The notes beneath the pieces are model-generated. The model did no database searches. It was not told the DNA's origin and worked only from the letters and a program-made list of their open reading frames with translations. Below, one piece after another: positions 1-9,466 of a DNA stretch of 64,000 nt. Source of the DNA: Rhodococcus sp. 105337 (GTDB lineage Bacteria > Actinomycetota > Actinomycetes > Mycobacteriales > Mycobacteriaceae); the NCBI RefSeq assembly GCF_012844225.1, contig NZ_JABAGQ010000008.1:124001-188000 (forward strand). The letters run 5' to 3'. Positions within the stretch are counted from its first letter, which is position 1. Each line of letters begins with the position of its first letter. The position numbers and the translations under genes were made by a program.

Positions 1-312
1 GTGCGGAAACCCGCAGCGGCGATCACGACCTTGTTCGGCGGCGGGTACATCGCCTCGGGACCGGCCTCCACCTCGCGGGTGCCGCGCCCCGTGCGCCCTG
101 CGGGACTGAGATTGCTCCGTAACGAGGGTGCCGGCGAGGTGCAGACACCGGTGACGGGTCGTGCGGCACGGGACATCCCGATCGGCGACCGGGTCTGGTT
201 TCGGCACGCGAAGGCCGGTGAACTGTGTGAGCGTTTCGACCGTTTGTACGTCGTGGACGGCGAGACCCGCGTCGAGGTACCCACTTACCGTGGCGAGGGT
301 CATTGCTGGTGA
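1..312 (+). CDS. Amino-acid deaminase / D-threonine aldolase-like PLP enzyme, C-terminal end only
   Basis: Only the last 103 residues are present; the reading frame is already open at base 1, so the GTG there is not taken as a start. The end of the protein reads GDRVWFRHAKAGELCERFD and then TYRGEG, the C-terminal signature of the actinobacterial amino-acid deaminase/aldolase group (alanine-racemase N-terminal fold plus D-serine-dehydratase-like C-terminal domain). The PLP lysine would lie upstream and cannot be seen. The stop is 34 bases before the next start on the same strand, so co-transcription is possible. Family assignment is from memory; the substrate is unknown. Confidence 0.7.
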   Translation: MRKPAAAITTLFGGGYIASGPASTSRVPRPVRPAGLRLLRNEGAGEVQTPVTGRAARDIPIGDRVWFRHAKAGELCERFDRLYVVDGETRVEVPTYRGEGHCW

Positions 313-346
313 ACGGCCGGCGGTGACCGGATGGAAGGATGCGCCC

Positions 347-961
347 ATGCCTTTCTTCCCGGGAAGCACCGGCCGGATGCATTGGCGGCACTGGTCCGTC
401 GACGAACCCCGCGCCGGAGTGGTCTTCGCGCACGGGATGGGGCAGCACACCGGTCACTACCACCGATTCGCCGGGGGACTCGCCGCGCACGGTATCGCAC
501 TTTGGGGCCTCGATCTGGCGGGCCACGGATTGTCGGAAGGGCAACCGGGGCAGGCCGGAGACACAGCGGACCATGCCGCGGATCTGGCGACACTCACCGC
601 TGTCGCCGAACCGAGTGGAGTGCCGCTCGTGCTCATGGGCCATTCGCTCGGCGCGGCGTCGTCTCTGGCACTTCTGCGCTCCGATGCCGCACGGTTCCGC
701 GGTGTGGTGCTGTGCGGCACGCCGCGCCGGGCTGCGGTTCCGGAGACCGCGGCTCTGCTCTCCGCGACCGGCCTGGCGGCCCTCGCACTGCACGGCCTCG
801 ACGACAGGCTGGCTCCCGTCGGACCCGTGCGCGAGTGGGCCGCGTCGATCCCCACCCTGCGCTGGCGGGACTTTGCCGATGCCGGGCACGACCTGCTGCA
901 CGAGCCCGGACACCGGCTCGTGACGGACGAGGTCGCCGGCTTCGTGCTCGAGGTGTCGTGA
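347..961 (+). CDS. Small alpha/beta hydrolase, monoacylglycerol-lipase-like
   Basis: A 204-residue protein with the oxyanion region AHGMGQHTGHY near residue 28, nucleophile elbow GHSLG (Ser100), a likely acid at Asp152/153 (HGLDD) and catalytic His181 (DAGHD). The fold is that of monoglyceride-lipase-type hydrolases, which are usually about 260-280 residues. Here the stretch between strand 6 and the acid loop is only about 25 residues, so the lid domain is almost absent. ATG 347 was chosen because GAAGGA lies 7 bases upstream; an in-frame ATG at 161 would overlap the preceding gene. A strong hairpin follows. Substrate unknown. Confidence 0.8.
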   Translation: MPFFPGSTGRMHWRHWSVDEPRAGVVFAHGMGQHTGHYHRFAGGLAAHGIALWGLDLAGHGLSEGQPGQAGDTADHAADLATLTAVAEPSGVPLVLMGHSLGAASSLALLRSDAARFRGVVLCGTPRRAAVPETAALLSATGLAALALHGLDDRLAPVGPVREWAASIPTLRWRDFADAGHDLLHEPGHRLVTDEVAGFVLEVS

Positions 962-1011
962 ACGCGCCGGGCGGCGGCGTGCCCGATGGTGTGACCCAGC
1001 TGGTGTGAAAC

Positions 1012-1050
1012 GCACTGTGCCCCTCGCCGGTCGGGCGAGGGGCACAGTGC
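1012..1050. terminator. Bidirectional hairpin terminator
   Basis: A perfect 17-bp inverted repeat (arms 1012-1028 and 1034-1050, 5-base loop) sits between the convergent ends of the hydrolase and the acyl-CoA ligase. There is no clear T run, as is common in actinobacteria. Confidence 0.85.
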
Positions 1051-1076
1051 GCAGTGTTGCTACGAAGCTGTCTCGA

Positions 1077-2879
1077 TCAGTTGTAGATCGAGGCGATCTC
1101 CGAGCCGTGCTTCTCGTGGATGATGTTCCGCTTGAGCTTGAGCGTCGGCGTCAATTCGCCTGTCTCGATGCTGAAGTCGGTATCGAGAATCCGGTACTTC
1201 TTGATCGCTTCGGCCTTGGACACCTTCTTGTTGGTGTCGGCGACCGCAGTGTCGATCTCGGCGATCAGGTCCGCGTTCTTGATCAGGTCGGCGACGGGAG
1301 TCCCGGCCGGCAGGCTGTGGCGCTCGAGCCAGCCCGGCAGCGCCTCCTGATCGATGGTGATCAGTGCGCCGATGAAGGGCTTCGAATCACCGACGACGAG
1401 CACCTGGCTGATCAGCGGGTGCGCACGCAGCGAATCCTCGAGGATCGCCGGAGCGACGTTCTTGCCGCCCGCGGTGACGATGAGTTCCTTCTTGCGGCCC
1501 GTGATCGAGACGAAACCGTTCTCGTCGATCGCACCGATGTCGCCGGTGTGGAACCAGCCCTCGCGGATCGCGTCCTTGGTGGCTTCGTCGTTCTGCCAGT
1601 AACCCTCGAAGACCTGTGGGCCCTTGAGCAGCAGTTCGCCGTCTTCGGCGATCTTCGCGGCGCAGCCGTTGAACGGCTTGCCGACACTGCCGATCTTCTG
1701 TGCGGCGGGGGTGTTCATGATGATGCCGCCGGTGGTCTCGGTCAGGCCGTAGCCCTCGAGCACGTTGACGCCGACTCCGCGGAAGAAGTGTCCGAGGCGC
1801 GCGCCCAGTGCGGCACCGCCGGCGACGGCCATGCTCGCCTTGCCGCCGAGAGCAGCACGCAGCTTGCCGTAGACGAGCCGGTCGAAGACCGCGTGCTTGA
1901 TCTTCAGGCCCAGGCCCGGTCCGCCCGTCTCGAGCGACTGGCTGTACTGGATCGCGACGTCGGAGGCCTTCTCGAAGATCTTGCCCTTGCCGCCGTCGTA
2001 GGCCTTCTGCTTCGCGGAGTTGTAGACCTTCTCGAAGACCCGGGGCACCGACAGGATGAAGTCGGGCTGGAACTCGGCGAACTTGTCGAGCAGGGTCGTC
2101 AGATCCGAGGTGTGCGCGACCGTCACCCGGCTGTCGAAGGCCGAGAACGAGATCAGACGTGCGAAGACGTGCGCGAGTGGCAGGAAGAGCAGCGTGCGAC
2201 GGCCGGCTTGCATGCTCTCGGGCAGGGCGATGGCGCACGCCGTCGACTCGGCGTAGAGGTGACGATGCTTGAGCAGAACACCCTTGGGGCGGCCCGTCGT
2301 GCCCGAGGTGTAGATGAGGGTCGCGCCGGATTCCGCGACGACCTGAGCCCGGCGTTCCTCGACCTGCTCGTCGGTGATCGCCGCGCCGCGGGCGATGAGT
2401 TCCTCGACGGCGCTCTTGCCGCCGGAGCCGGGCTCGATCGTGAGCATTTCGCGAAGGGCGGGTGCGGCGTCGGCGACCTCGCGCACGACGTCGGCGTACT
2501 CGTCCTTCTCCACCACGAGAATCGAGGTGCCCGAGTCTTCGAGGATCCACTTGGACTGATCGGCGGCGGAGGTCTCGTAGATGGCCACCGTGACGCCACC
2601 CGCGGTCCAGATCGCGTAGTCCAGCAGGACCCACTCGTAGCGGGTCCCGGAGAGGATCGCGACGCGGTCACCGAACTCGACGCCCGAGGCCATCAGGCCC
2701 TTGGCGACACTGCGGACCTGGTCGGCGAACTCTCGTGCGGAGACCTTCACCCACTTGCCGTCCATGGGCCGCTCGAACGCTACGAACTCCGGGGATTCCT
2801 TCTCGTGCCGGAACACCGAATCGGCCATCGAGACGTTCTCCGGAATCGAGAACGACTGTGGTACGGCAATCTCACTCAC
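1077..2879 (-). CDS. fadD15: Long-chain fatty-acid--CoA ligase, FadD15-like
   Basis: A 600-residue ATP-dependent acyl-CoA synthetase of the ANL superfamily, activating fatty acids through an acyl-adenylate. The P-loop-like A3 motif YTSGTTGRPKG is at about residues 190-200, followed by GYGLTETTGG, GWFHTGDIG and the hinge GRKKELIVTAGGKNVAP. The length equals that of mycobacterial FadD15. GTG 2879 is preferred over the longer in-frame ATG at 2945 because GGAGG lies just upstream and the protein then begins VSEIAVPQSFSIPENVSMAD. A CRP/GlxR-like palindrome lies about 30 bases upstream of the start. Chain-length preference cannot be read from sequence. Confidence 0.92.
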   Translation of the reverse strand: MSEIAVPQSFSIPENVSMADSVFRHEKESPEFVAFERPMDGKWVKVSAREFADQVRSVAKGLMASGVEFGDRVAILSGTRYEWVLLDYAIWTAGGVTVAIYETSAADQSKWILEDSGTSILVVEKDEYADVVREVADAAPALREMLTIEPGSGGKSAVEELIARGAAITDEQVEERRAQVVAESGATLIYTSGTTGRPKGVLLKHRHLYAESTACAIALPESMQAGRRTLLFLPLAHVFARLISFSAFDSRVTVAHTSDLTTLLDKFAEFQPDFILSVPRVFEKVYNSAKQKAYDGGKGKIFEKASDVAIQYSQSLETGGPGLGLKIKHAVFDRLVYGKLRAALGGKASMAVAGGAALGARLGHFFRGVGVNVLEGYGLTETTGGIIMNTPAAQKIGSVGKPFNGCAAKIAEDGELLLKGPQVFEGYWQNDEATKDAIREGWFHTGDIGAIDENGFVSITGRKKELIVTAGGKNVAPAILEDSLRAHPLISQVLVVGDSKPFIGALITIDQEALPGWLERHSLPAGTPVADLIKNADLIAEIDTAVADTNKKVSKAEAIKKYRILDTDFSIETGELTPTLKLKRNIIHEKHGSEIASIYN

Positions 2880-2908
2880 TGCGACCCTCCATCTTTTTGA
2901 ATCTGCGG

Positions 2909-2945
2909 TGTGCATTGCATCACAGTTCATTGGGATTTGCATCAC
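2909..2945 (-). promoter_or_regulatory. CRP/GlxR-like palindrome and direct repeat upstream of fadD15
   Basis: Bases 2909-2924 read TGTGCATTGCATCACA, one mismatch from the CRP/GlxR consensus TGTGA-N6-TCACA. The nonamer TTGCATCAC occurs at 2915-2923 and again at 2937-2945, 22 bp apart (about two helical turns). The site is 30 bases upstream of the GTG start, a position that would suit repression. Binding is inferred. Confidence 0.45.
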
Positions 2946-3005
2946 CCGGGCGTCCGAATTGCGAATAATTTACAGTCCGATAAGCGTGATGTGCACAACA
3001 CAACC

Positions 3006-3017
3006 TACCGCCGGGTA
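3006..3017. promoter_or_regulatory. TACCGCCGGGTA element, copy 1
   Basis: This 12-mer is a near-palindrome upstream of fadD15. The identical 12-mer occurs at 46826-46837 in the spacer next to the acyl-CoA carboxylase gene. A shared regulator of two acyl-CoA genes is possible but not shown. Confidence 0.3.
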
Positions 3018-3052
3018 ATGGGCACGATGCTACATGGTCTATGAGTTGCAGA

Positions 3053-3691
3053 TCACAACCGAGTGCTGCGAAGGATCCGGACGGCCTCGTCGTCCTCGAG
3101 CTGATGGAAGTCGTCGTACGCGGCACCCACGCTGTTCGTATCGCGCGGAATCCACGGGCAGAGCACCTCGTCGGCGACCCGGGCAACCCGGCGGGCAGCC
3201 TCGGGGGAGGCGACGGGCACGGCCACGATCACGACGACGGCGCCGCTCGCACGCGCCGCCAGGCACGCCACCGCGACCGTGGCGCCGGTAGCCATCCCGT
3301 CGTCGACGATCAATGCGGTGCGGGCCGACAACTCGAGTCGCGCGTGCCCGGCGCGGAGCAGGGTGGCCCGCCGCTCGAGTTCCGTGCGCTCTCGCGCTTC
3401 GACTGCATCGATCGTGTCGTCGTCGATCCGGCTCACCCGGACGACGTCCTCGTTGAGGACGCGGAACCCGCCCTCCGCGATGGCTCCCATCGCAAGCTCG
3501 GGATGCCACGGCACCCCGAGTTTGCGCACCACCAGAACGTCGAGCGGTGCGCTCAGAGCGAGGGCGACTTCCCGCGCGACGGGGATCCCCCCGCGCGGCA
3601 GAGCCAGCACCACGGGATCCCGAGTGTCGCGCAGGTGCCTTGCCGCGCGGGCGAGCTTCCGCCCGGCGTCCTCTCGAGAGGCATACGGCAC
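3053..3691 (-). CDS. Phosphoribosyltransferase-domain protein
   Basis: A 212-residue type I PRTase-fold protein. ALPRGGIPVA near residue 32 and the PRPP-binding loop ALIVDDGMATGAT near residues 125-137 are the family signatures. The start is a GTG directly after GGAGAG. Such stand-alone actinobacterial members are related to ComF/orotate PRTases, but their substrates are generally undefined; some are fused to hydrolases, which is not the case here. The gene lies on the same strand as trpB2 upstream, 69 bases apart, and as fadD15 downstream. A role in base salvage is only a guess. Confidence 0.82.
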   Translation of the reverse strand: MPYASREDAGRKLARAARHLRDTRDPVVLALPRGGIPVAREVALALSAPLDVLVVRKLGVPWHPELAMGAIAEGGFRVLNEDVVRVSRIDDDTIDAVEARERTELERRATLLRAGHARLELSARTALIVDDGMATGATVAVACLAARASGAVVVIVAVPVASPEAARRVARVADEVLCPWIPRDTNSVGAAYDDFHQLEDDEAVRILRSTRL

Positions 3692-3731
3692 CTCTCCAGT
3701 ATGGGCCGGACGGCACGTCGTGGACCGCGTG

Positions 3732-3763
3732 CCGCCCGGATCGGCTACCGCCCGGATCGGCTA
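3732..3763. repeat. 16-bp perfect tandem duplication over the trpB2 stop codon
   Basis: CCGCCCGGATCGGCTA occurs twice without a gap (3732-3747 and 3748-3763). The second copy contains the minus-strand stop codon of the TrpB2 gene, so the duplication also supplies a second in-phase-looking TAG 16 bases later. It looks like a recent slippage duplication. Confidence 0.9.
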
Positions 3764-5035
3764 AGTCAGGCGCCCGGAGAGATAGGCGTCGTAGGCGGGC
3801 AGGTCGAGCTGGCCGTGTCCGGACAGGCCGATCACGATGACCTCGGGCTCGGTGAGCCCCCGGGCGTAGTCGGCGGCTGCCGCGATCGCGTGGGACGCCT
3901 CGGGGGCGGGAACGATTCCCTCGTTCCGCGCGAACTCGACCGCGGCGGCGAAGGCGTCGGTCTGACGGACCGCGCGGCCTTCGACGTATCCGAGTTCGAC
4001 GGTGTGGCTCAGCAGCGGCGCCATGCCGTGGTACCGGAGCCCACCCGCGTGGATCGGATCGGGAATGAAGTCCTGTCCGAGGGTGTGCATCTTCAGCAGC
4101 GGCGTCAGTCCGGCGATGTCGCCGTGGTCGTACCGGTACTCACCCTGCGTGATCGAGGGGCACGCGGTCGGCTCGACGGCCACGACACGCGTTCTCGCTC
4201 GACCGTGGATCACTTCCCGGATGAAGGGGAACGCCAGGCCGGCGAGGTTGGAACCGCCACCGGCACAGCCGAACACGACGTCGGCGTTGTCCTCGCCCGC
4301 TGCGCGTAGCTGTTCGACCGCTTCCAGCCCGATCACCGTCTGGTGGAGCACGACGTGGTTGAGCACGCTGCCGAGCGTGTACCGGGCGTGCGGGTCCTTC
4401 ACCGCGACCTCGACGGCTTCGGACACGGCGATGCCGAGCGAGCCCGGGGTGTCGGGGTCCCGGGCGAGCACCGCACGCCCCGCCTCGGTCAATTCCGACG
4501 GGCTCGCGTGGACCGTGCCGCCGTAGGTCTCGATCAGGAAGCGCCGGTAGGGCTTGGAGTCGTACGAGGCGCGCACCTGCCACACCTCGAGGTCGATACC
4601 GAACTTGGCGCACGCGAACGCCAGTGCCGAGCCCCACTGCCCGGCGCCGGTCTCGGTGGTCAGCCGGGTGACCCCGTCGAGGGAGTTGTAGTAGGCCTGC
4701 GCGACGGCGGAGTTGACTTTGTGACTGCCTACAGGGCTGACCCCTTCGTACTTGACGTAGATGCGGGCCGGGGTCCCCAGTGCCTTCTCGAACGAGCGGG
4801 CGCGGATCAACGGCGTGGTGCGGTAGTTCGCATACGCCTCGCGGACGGGGTCCGGGATCGCGATGTCCGTCTCGGTGGACAACTCCTGTTCGATCAAGCC
4901 TGTCGCGAACAGTGGTGCGAGATCGTCGGCGGTCACCGGTTCGCGGGTGCCGGGATGCAGGTGTGGAGGAGGCGCGACGTCCAGATCTCCGGCGATGTTG
5001 TACCAGTGGGTGGGGATGGCCTGGGAGTCCGGCAC
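3761..5035 (-). CDS. trpB2: Tryptophan synthase beta chain-like protein TrpB2
   Basis: A 424-residue PLP enzyme of fold type II. The N-terminal THWYN motif, the cofactor lysine in GSHKVNSA (Lys106), the glutamate-region [10 protein letters not shown] and the phosphate-binding GGGSN are those of the TrpB2 subfamily. TrpB2 makes tryptophan from indole and serine independently of TrpA, and can salvage indole. There is no trpA nearby, which fits TrpB2. GTG 5035 is chosen because AGAGGA lies 8 bases upstream; the longer frame to 5155 has no family resemblance. The gene is divergent from the RNA helicase. Confidence 0.9.
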   Translation of the reverse strand: MPDSQAIPTHWYNIAGDLDVAPPPHLHPGTREPVTADDLAPLFATGLIEQELSTETDIAIPDPVREAYANYRTTPLIRARSFEKALGTPARIYVKYEGVSPVGSHKVNSAVAQAYYNSLDGVTRLTTETGAGQWGSALAFACAKFGIDLEVWQVRASYDSKPYRRFLIETYGGTVHASPSELTEAGRAVLARDPDTPGSLGIAVSEAVEVAVKDPHARYTLGSVLNHVVLHQTVIGLEAVEQLRAAGEDNADVVFGCAGGGSNLAGLAFPFIREVIHGRARTRVVAVEPTACPSITQGEYRYDHGDIAGLTPLLKMHTLGQDFIPDPIHAGGLRYHGMAPLLSHTVELGYVEGRAVRQTDAFAAAVEFARNEGIVPAPEASHAIAAAADYARGLTEPEVIVIGLSGHGQLDLPAYDAYLSGRLT

Positions 5036-5178
5036 AGCGGCGGTCCTCTCGTTGTCGGGGAAGGCGTGGTCGCGTGCCCTAAGGTGTGAGCGAACACGCC
5101 CTGGCAGGGAGGTGAAAGCACTCTCATAGCCGGGGTATGGCGCGGCAAGCCGCACCGATCCGATAAACTGCTGGTCAA

Positions 5179-7017
5179 ATGAGTGAAATCGAAGACGCCC
5201 CCAACCAGGAGACCGCAGCTATCACGTTTGCCGATCTCGACATCGACCCCCGTGTGCTGCAGGCCCTTTCGGACGTGGGTTACGAGACCCCGTCGCCGAT
5301 TCAGGCGGCGACCATACCACCACTGCTGGAGGGACGGGACGTCGTCGGTCTCGCTCAGACCGGCACTGGCAAGACTGCCGCATTCGCGGTGCCGATCCTC
5401 TCGCGGATCGACACCACGAAGAAGCGGCCGCAGGCGCTGGTCCTTGCGCCGACCCGCGAGCTTGCACTGCAGGTCGCGGAAGCTTTCGGCAAGTACTCCA
5501 CACACATCCCCGGGCTGCATGTGCTGCCCATCTACGGCGGCCAGGCCTACGGCGTTCAGCTGGCCGGATTGCGCCGCGGCGCACAGGTCATCGTCGGTAC
5601 CCCCGGACGTGTGATCGATCACCTTGCCAAGGGCACCCTCGACATCTCGGAACTCGAATACCTCGTCCTCGACGAGGCCGACGAGATGCTGACGATGGGC
5701 TTCCAGGAAGACGTCGAGCGGATCCTCGCCGACACCCCGGAGACCAAGCAGGTCGCGTTGTTCTCGGCGACCATGCCGGGCGCGATCCGCCGTCTGTCGA
5801 AGAAGTACCTGAAGGACCCGCAGGAAATCACCGTCAAGTCGAAGACGACGACCTCTGCGAACACCACCCAGCGCTGGGTGTCGGTATCCCATCAGCGCAA
5901 GCTCGACGCCCTCACCCGGATCCTCGAGGTCGAGTCGTTCGAGGCCATGATCATCTTCGTCCGCACGAAGCAAGCCACCGAGGATCTGGCAGAGAAGCTG
6001 CGCGCCCGTGGGTTCTCCGCCGCCGCGATCAACGGCGACATCGTGCAGGCGCAGCGTGAGCGCACCATCGGCCAGCTCAAGAGCGGTGCGCTCGACATCC
6101 TCGTGGCGACCGACGTCGCGGCACGTGGCCTCGACGTCGACCGCATCAGCCACGTGGTCAACTACGACATCCCGCACGACACCGAGTCGTACGTGCACCG
6201 CATCGGCCGTACCGGTCGCGCCGGACGCACCGGTGACGCGCTGCTGTTCGTGACCCCGCGTGAACGGCATCTCCTCAAGTCGATCGAGCGGGCCACCCGC
6301 CAGCCGGTCGCCGAAATGCAGTTGCCGAGCATCGACGATGTCAATGCGCAGCGTGTGTCGAAGTTCTACGACGCGATCACCGAGGCGCTCGCGTCCGAGA
6401 ACCTCCAGTTGTTCCGCACCTTCATCGAGGACTACGAGCGCGAGCACGACGTACCGCTCGCGGACATCGCGGCCGCTCTGGCCCTGATGTCGCGCGACGG
6501 CGAGTCGTTCCTCCTGGAGCACGAGCCCGAACCCGTCGCCGCTCCGCGCCGTGAACGCGACCCGCGCGAGCGCCCCGCGCGTCGATTCGACGACGGTCCG
6601 AAGGTCGGTCGCGACGGCCAGGAGATGGCTACCTACCGGATTTCGGTGGGCAAGCGGCACCGCGTGCAGCCGGGTGCGATCGTCGGTGCCATCGCCAACG
6701 AGGGTGGCCTCCGCCGCGGCGACTTCGGACACATCAGCATCCGCGCCGACCACAGCCTGGTGGAACTCCCGAAGGATCTGCCGGCGCAGACGCTCGACGC
6801 GCTGCGGGCAACCCGCATCTCGGGTGTGCTCATCCAGTTGCAGCCCGATTCGGGTGCACCCGGAGGCCGGCCGAGCAGCAACTACCGTGGTCGCGACGAC
6901 CGCGGCGGCGACCGGCGAAGCGGTGGCGAGCGCCGCGGCAGCGGAGACTTCACCCACCGCAAGGACCGCGGCGACCGTCGCGAGCAGAGCGGCGGCGGAT
7001 TCCGTGGCCGCGACTGA
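5179..7017 (+). CDS. deaD: DEAD-box ATP-dependent RNA helicase, CsdA/DeaD-type
   Basis: A 612-residue RNA helicase. Motif I AQTGTGKT is at 59-66, DEAD at 165-168, SAT at 196-198, and motif [13 protein letters not shown] near 335. A DbpA-type RNA-binding domain follows at about 485-560 ([20 protein letters not shown]). The C-terminus from about 570 is rich in Arg-Gly/Asp-Arg and is probably disordered and RNA-binding. Proteins of this architecture unwind structured RNA in ribosome assembly and mRNA decay, especially in the cold. The start ATG 5179 opens with [10 protein letters not shown]. It stands alone, divergent from trpB2 and convergent with the DinB gene. Confidence 0.95.
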   Translation: MSEIEDAPNQETAAITFADLDIDPRVLQALSDVGYETPSPIQAATIPPLLEGRDVVGLAQTGTGKTAAFAVPILSRIDTTKKRPQALVLAPTRELALQVAEAFGKYSTHIPGLHVLPIYGGQAYGVQLAGLRRGAQVIVGTPGRVIDHLAKGTLDISELEYLVLDEADEMLTMGFQEDVERILADTPETKQVALFSATMPGAIRRLSKKYLKDPQEITVKSKTTTSANTTQRWVSVSHQRKLDALTRILEVESFEAMIIFVRTKQATEDLAEKLRARGFSAAAINGDIVQAQRERTIGQLKSGALDILVATDVAARGLDVDRISHVVNYDIPHDTESYVHRIGRTGRAGRTGDALLFVTPRERHLLKSIERATRQPVAEMQLPSIDDVNAQRVSKFYDAITEALASENLQLFRTFIEDYEREHDVPLADIAAALALMSRDGESFLLEHEPEPVAAPRRERDPRERPARRFDDGPKVGRDGQEMATYRISVGKRHRVQPGAIVGAIANEGGLRRGDFGHISIRADHSLVELPKDLPAQTLDALRATRISGVLIQLQPDSGAPGGRPSSNYRGRDDRGGDRRSGGERRGSGDFTHRKDRGDRREQSGGGFRGRD

Positions 7018-7025
7018 CCGTCAGG

Positions 7026-7541
7026 TCACCACGTCGCACCGCTGAGCGTAGCGGCGGTCGCGCCGTCGATCGATTCACGAATGACGTCGGCATGACCGGC
7101 ATGACGAGCCCACTCCTCGATCTGGTGTAGAGCAAGAAACCGGACGGTGAGTGGGCCGTCGTGTATCAGCCACCGGGCGACATCCGCCGGCAGGTCGACG
7201 ACACGGTCGAGGTCGGGCTCGGCACGCAGCACCGCGGCGAACTGTTCGGCGACGGCGTCGAGTCGTGCGAGCCGGCCTGCCGCGCTGTCGGTGTCGTCGA
7301 CCAGCCACGCCGACTGCCAGTCCTCGACGGGATCGCGGTCCGGGTTCACCGTGCCCGCGATCCGGTCGGCGGCAGCGGCATGCCCTTGCACGAGATGGTT
7401 GTGCAGTGACGCGAGGCTGAGCGACGACGCGCTCGGCACAGAACGTGCCTGTTCCTCGGTCAGGTCCGACACCGCATTGCGAAGCGCCGAGTACTGGTTG
7501 TCGAGCAGTGAGAGGATCAGTTCCGATTCGTTCGTAGTCAT
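7026..7541 (-). CDS. DinB-like four-helix protein
   Basis: A 171-residue protein with the pattern of the DinB/MDMPI-like superfamily. A metal-ligand candidate lies in SLHNHLVQGH near residue 47, and a second histidine group lies in ALHQIEEWARHAGHAD near residue 138. Actinobacterial members are often mycothiol-dependent transferases or detoxification enzymes. The start ATG overlaps the stop of the upstream ABC exporter by 4 bases, indicating translational coupling, so it probably works with the exporter. Substrate unknown. Confidence 0.8.
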   Translation of the reverse strand: MTTNESELILSLLDNQYSALRNAVSDLTEEQARSVPSASSLSLASLHNHLVQGHAAAADRIAGTVNPDRDPVEDWQSAWLVDDTDSAAGRLARLDAVAEQFAAVLRAEPDLDRVVDLPADVARWLIHDGPLTVRFLALHQIEEWARHAGHADVIRESIDGATAATLSGATW

Positions 7542-9439
7542 GACCCCAGTGTGGGAACCAACGCGGACGACTTCGGTCCTGAATCGGCGAACTGGGTTCG
7601 GTGGAGTTCTTCGTAGCGGCCCCCCGCCGCGAGGAGTTCGGCGTGGGTGCCGCGCTCGACGATTCGGCCGTCCTCGACCACCAGGATCTGGTCGGCGGCC
7701 CGGATGGTGGACAGTCTGTGCGCGATGACCACCGATGTCCGTCCCGCGAGTGCTTCGGTGAGTGCTTCCTGCACCGCGGCTTCGGACGTCGAGTCCAGGT
7801 GCGCGGTGGCCTCGTCGAGAATCACGACCTGCGGATGGGCGAGCAGCAGACGCGCAATGGTGAGCCGCTGGCGTTCGCCGCCGGACAGGCGGTAGCCCCG
7901 TTCGCCCACCACGGTGTCGAGTCCGTTGGGCAGTGACCCGATCAGGTCGGCCAGTCGCGCGCGGCGCAGGGCGTCGAACAGTTCGTCTTCGGTGGCGCCG
8001 GGCCGGGCGAGGAGCAGATTCGCTCGCACACTGTCGTGGAACAGATGTCCGTCCTGGGTCACCAGTCCCACGGTGCTGCGGATCGAATCCGTGCTCAGGT
8101 CGCGCACGTCGACCCCGCCCAGCGACACGGAGCCGGTGTCCACGTCGTAGAGACGCGGAATCAATTGTGCAACAGTCGATTTACCGGCACCGGACGATCC
8201 GACGAGGGCAACCATGTGCCCCGGCTCCACCCGGAACGACAGATCGTGCAGCACCGTCTCACCGCCGCGGGAATCGAGCACCGCGACTTCCTCGAGCGAC
8301 GCGAGCGACACCTTGTCGGCAGAGGGATACGCGAAGCTCACGTCTCGGAACTCCACCGATACCGGGCCTTTGGGCACGTCGCGGGCGTCGGGGGACTGCT
8401 TGATGAGCGGTTCGAGATCGAGAATCTCGAAGACCCGCTCGAAGCTCACCATCGCGCTCATCACGTCCATGCGGGCACTGGCCAGCGCGGTGAGCGGGGC
8501 ATAGAGGCGGGTGAGCAGCATGGCCATCGCGACCACCGACCCGGGGTCCAGTTGGTCGCGCAGCGCGTAGAAGCCGCCGAGCCCGTAGACGAGCGCGAGC
8601 GCGAGCGCGGACACCAGCGTCAGCGCCGTGACGAAGACGCTCTGGAGCATCGCGGTACGCACGCCGATGTTGCGCACCCGGCGCGCGCGGACGGCGAACT
8701 CGGTGGATTCCTGGGACGGCCGGCCGAACAGCTTGATCAACGTGGCGCCGGGCGCCGAGAACCGTTCGGTCATCTGGGTGTTCATCACCGAGTTGTGGTT
8801 CGCCGCTTCGCGGCTCAGTTGCGCGAGCCGAGTCCCCATGTGGCGGGCGGGCACGATGAAGATGGGGAGCAGCAGCAGTGCGAGCAGGGTGATCTGCCAG
8901 GAGATCCCGAGCATCACCACGAGGGTGATGACGAGGGTGACAAGGTTGCCGACCACCCCGGACAGGGTGTCGCTGAAGGCGCGCTGCGCGCCGATCACGT
9001 CGTTGTTCAGACGAGAGACGAGTGCGCCGGTGCGCGTGCGCGTGAAGAACGCGACGGGCATCCGCTGTACGTGGTCGAACACCGTGGTGCGCAGATCCAG
9101 GATCAGGTCTTCGCCGATGCTCGAGGACAACCACCGGTTGGCGATGCCGAGGCCGGCCTCGACGAGTGCGAGTGCGGCGATGATCACGGCGAGCCACACC
9201 ACCACCGATACTGCGGCGTTGTCCACGATCGCATCGACCACGCGGCCGGCGAGGACCGGTGTCGCGACGCCGAGCGCGGCGATCGCGACGCTCAGGAGGA
9301 GGTAGATGGTGATGTTCCGCCGGTGCGGACCGGCGAACGCGGCGATCCGCTTCAGCGTGGCGCGCGAGAACGGGCGTCGATCGCTCTCTGCGTGCATCGC
9401 GTTGTACATCGCGTTCCACGCGGTGATTTCCATACTCAT
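7538..9439 (-). CDS. ABC exporter, fused membrane and ATPase domains
   Basis: A 633-residue half-transporter. The N-terminal six-helix ABC membrane domain covers about residues 60-345, followed by an ATPase with Walker A VGSSGAGKST, signature LSGGERQRLTIA and Walker B VVILDEATAHLD with the switch histidine in VIAHRLST. It probably works as a homodimer, exporting a lipid, peptide or drug. ATG 9439 is preferred because GGAGG lies 8 bases upstream; the ATG at 9463 has none. The promoter region carries a long-spacer palindrome typical of MerR/SoxR-controlled genes, suggesting induction by a toxicant or redox signal. The gene is coupled to the DinB-like gene. Confidence 0.93.
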   Translation of the reverse strand: MSMEITAWNAMYNAMHAESDRRPFSRATLKRIAAFAGPHRRNITIYLLLSVAIAALGVATPVLAGRVVDAIVDNAAVSVVVWLAVIIAALALVEAGLGIANRWLSSSIGEDLILDLRTTVFDHVQRMPVAFFTRTRTGALVSRLNNDVIGAQRAFSDTLSGVVGNLVTLVITLVVMLGISWQITLLALLLLPIFIVPARHMGTRLAQLSREAANHNSVMNTQMTERFSAPGATLIKLFGRPSQESTEFAVRARRVRNIGVRTAMLQSVFVTALTLVSALALALVYGLGGFYALRDQLDPGSVVAMAMLLTRLYAPLTALASARMDVMSAMVSFERVFEILDLEPLIKQSPDARDVPKGPVSVEFRDVSFAYPSADKVSLASLEEVAVLDSRGGETVLHDLSFRVEPGHMVALVGSSGAGKSTVAQLIPRLYDVDTGSVSLGGVDVRDLSTDSIRSTVGLVTQDGHLFHDSVRANLLLARPGATEDELFDALRRARLADLIGSLPNGLDTVVGERGYRLSGGERQRLTIARLLLAHPQVVILDEATAHLDSTSEAAVQEALTEALAGRTSVVIAHRLSTIRAADQILVVEDGRIVERGTHAELLAAGGRYEELHRTQFADSGPKSSALVPTLGS

Positions 9440-9466
9440 GGACGGGGCCTCCTCAGCTCGCACCCG

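Noticed and set aside
161-346. Longer N-terminus for the first alpha/beta hydrolase
   Set aside because: It would overlap the upstream gene by 150 bases and shows no family resemblance before Met at 347.
1005-2900. A 631-codon plus-strand open frame opposite fadD15
   Set aside because: Same antisense effect; it starts inside the terminator hairpin and its composition (Asp/Arg/Val rich) is that of a complement frame.
7018-7025. TGACC-GTCA-GGTCA hairpin between the helicase and DinB genes
   Set aside because: Only a 5-bp stem overlapping both gene ends; too weak to call a terminator.
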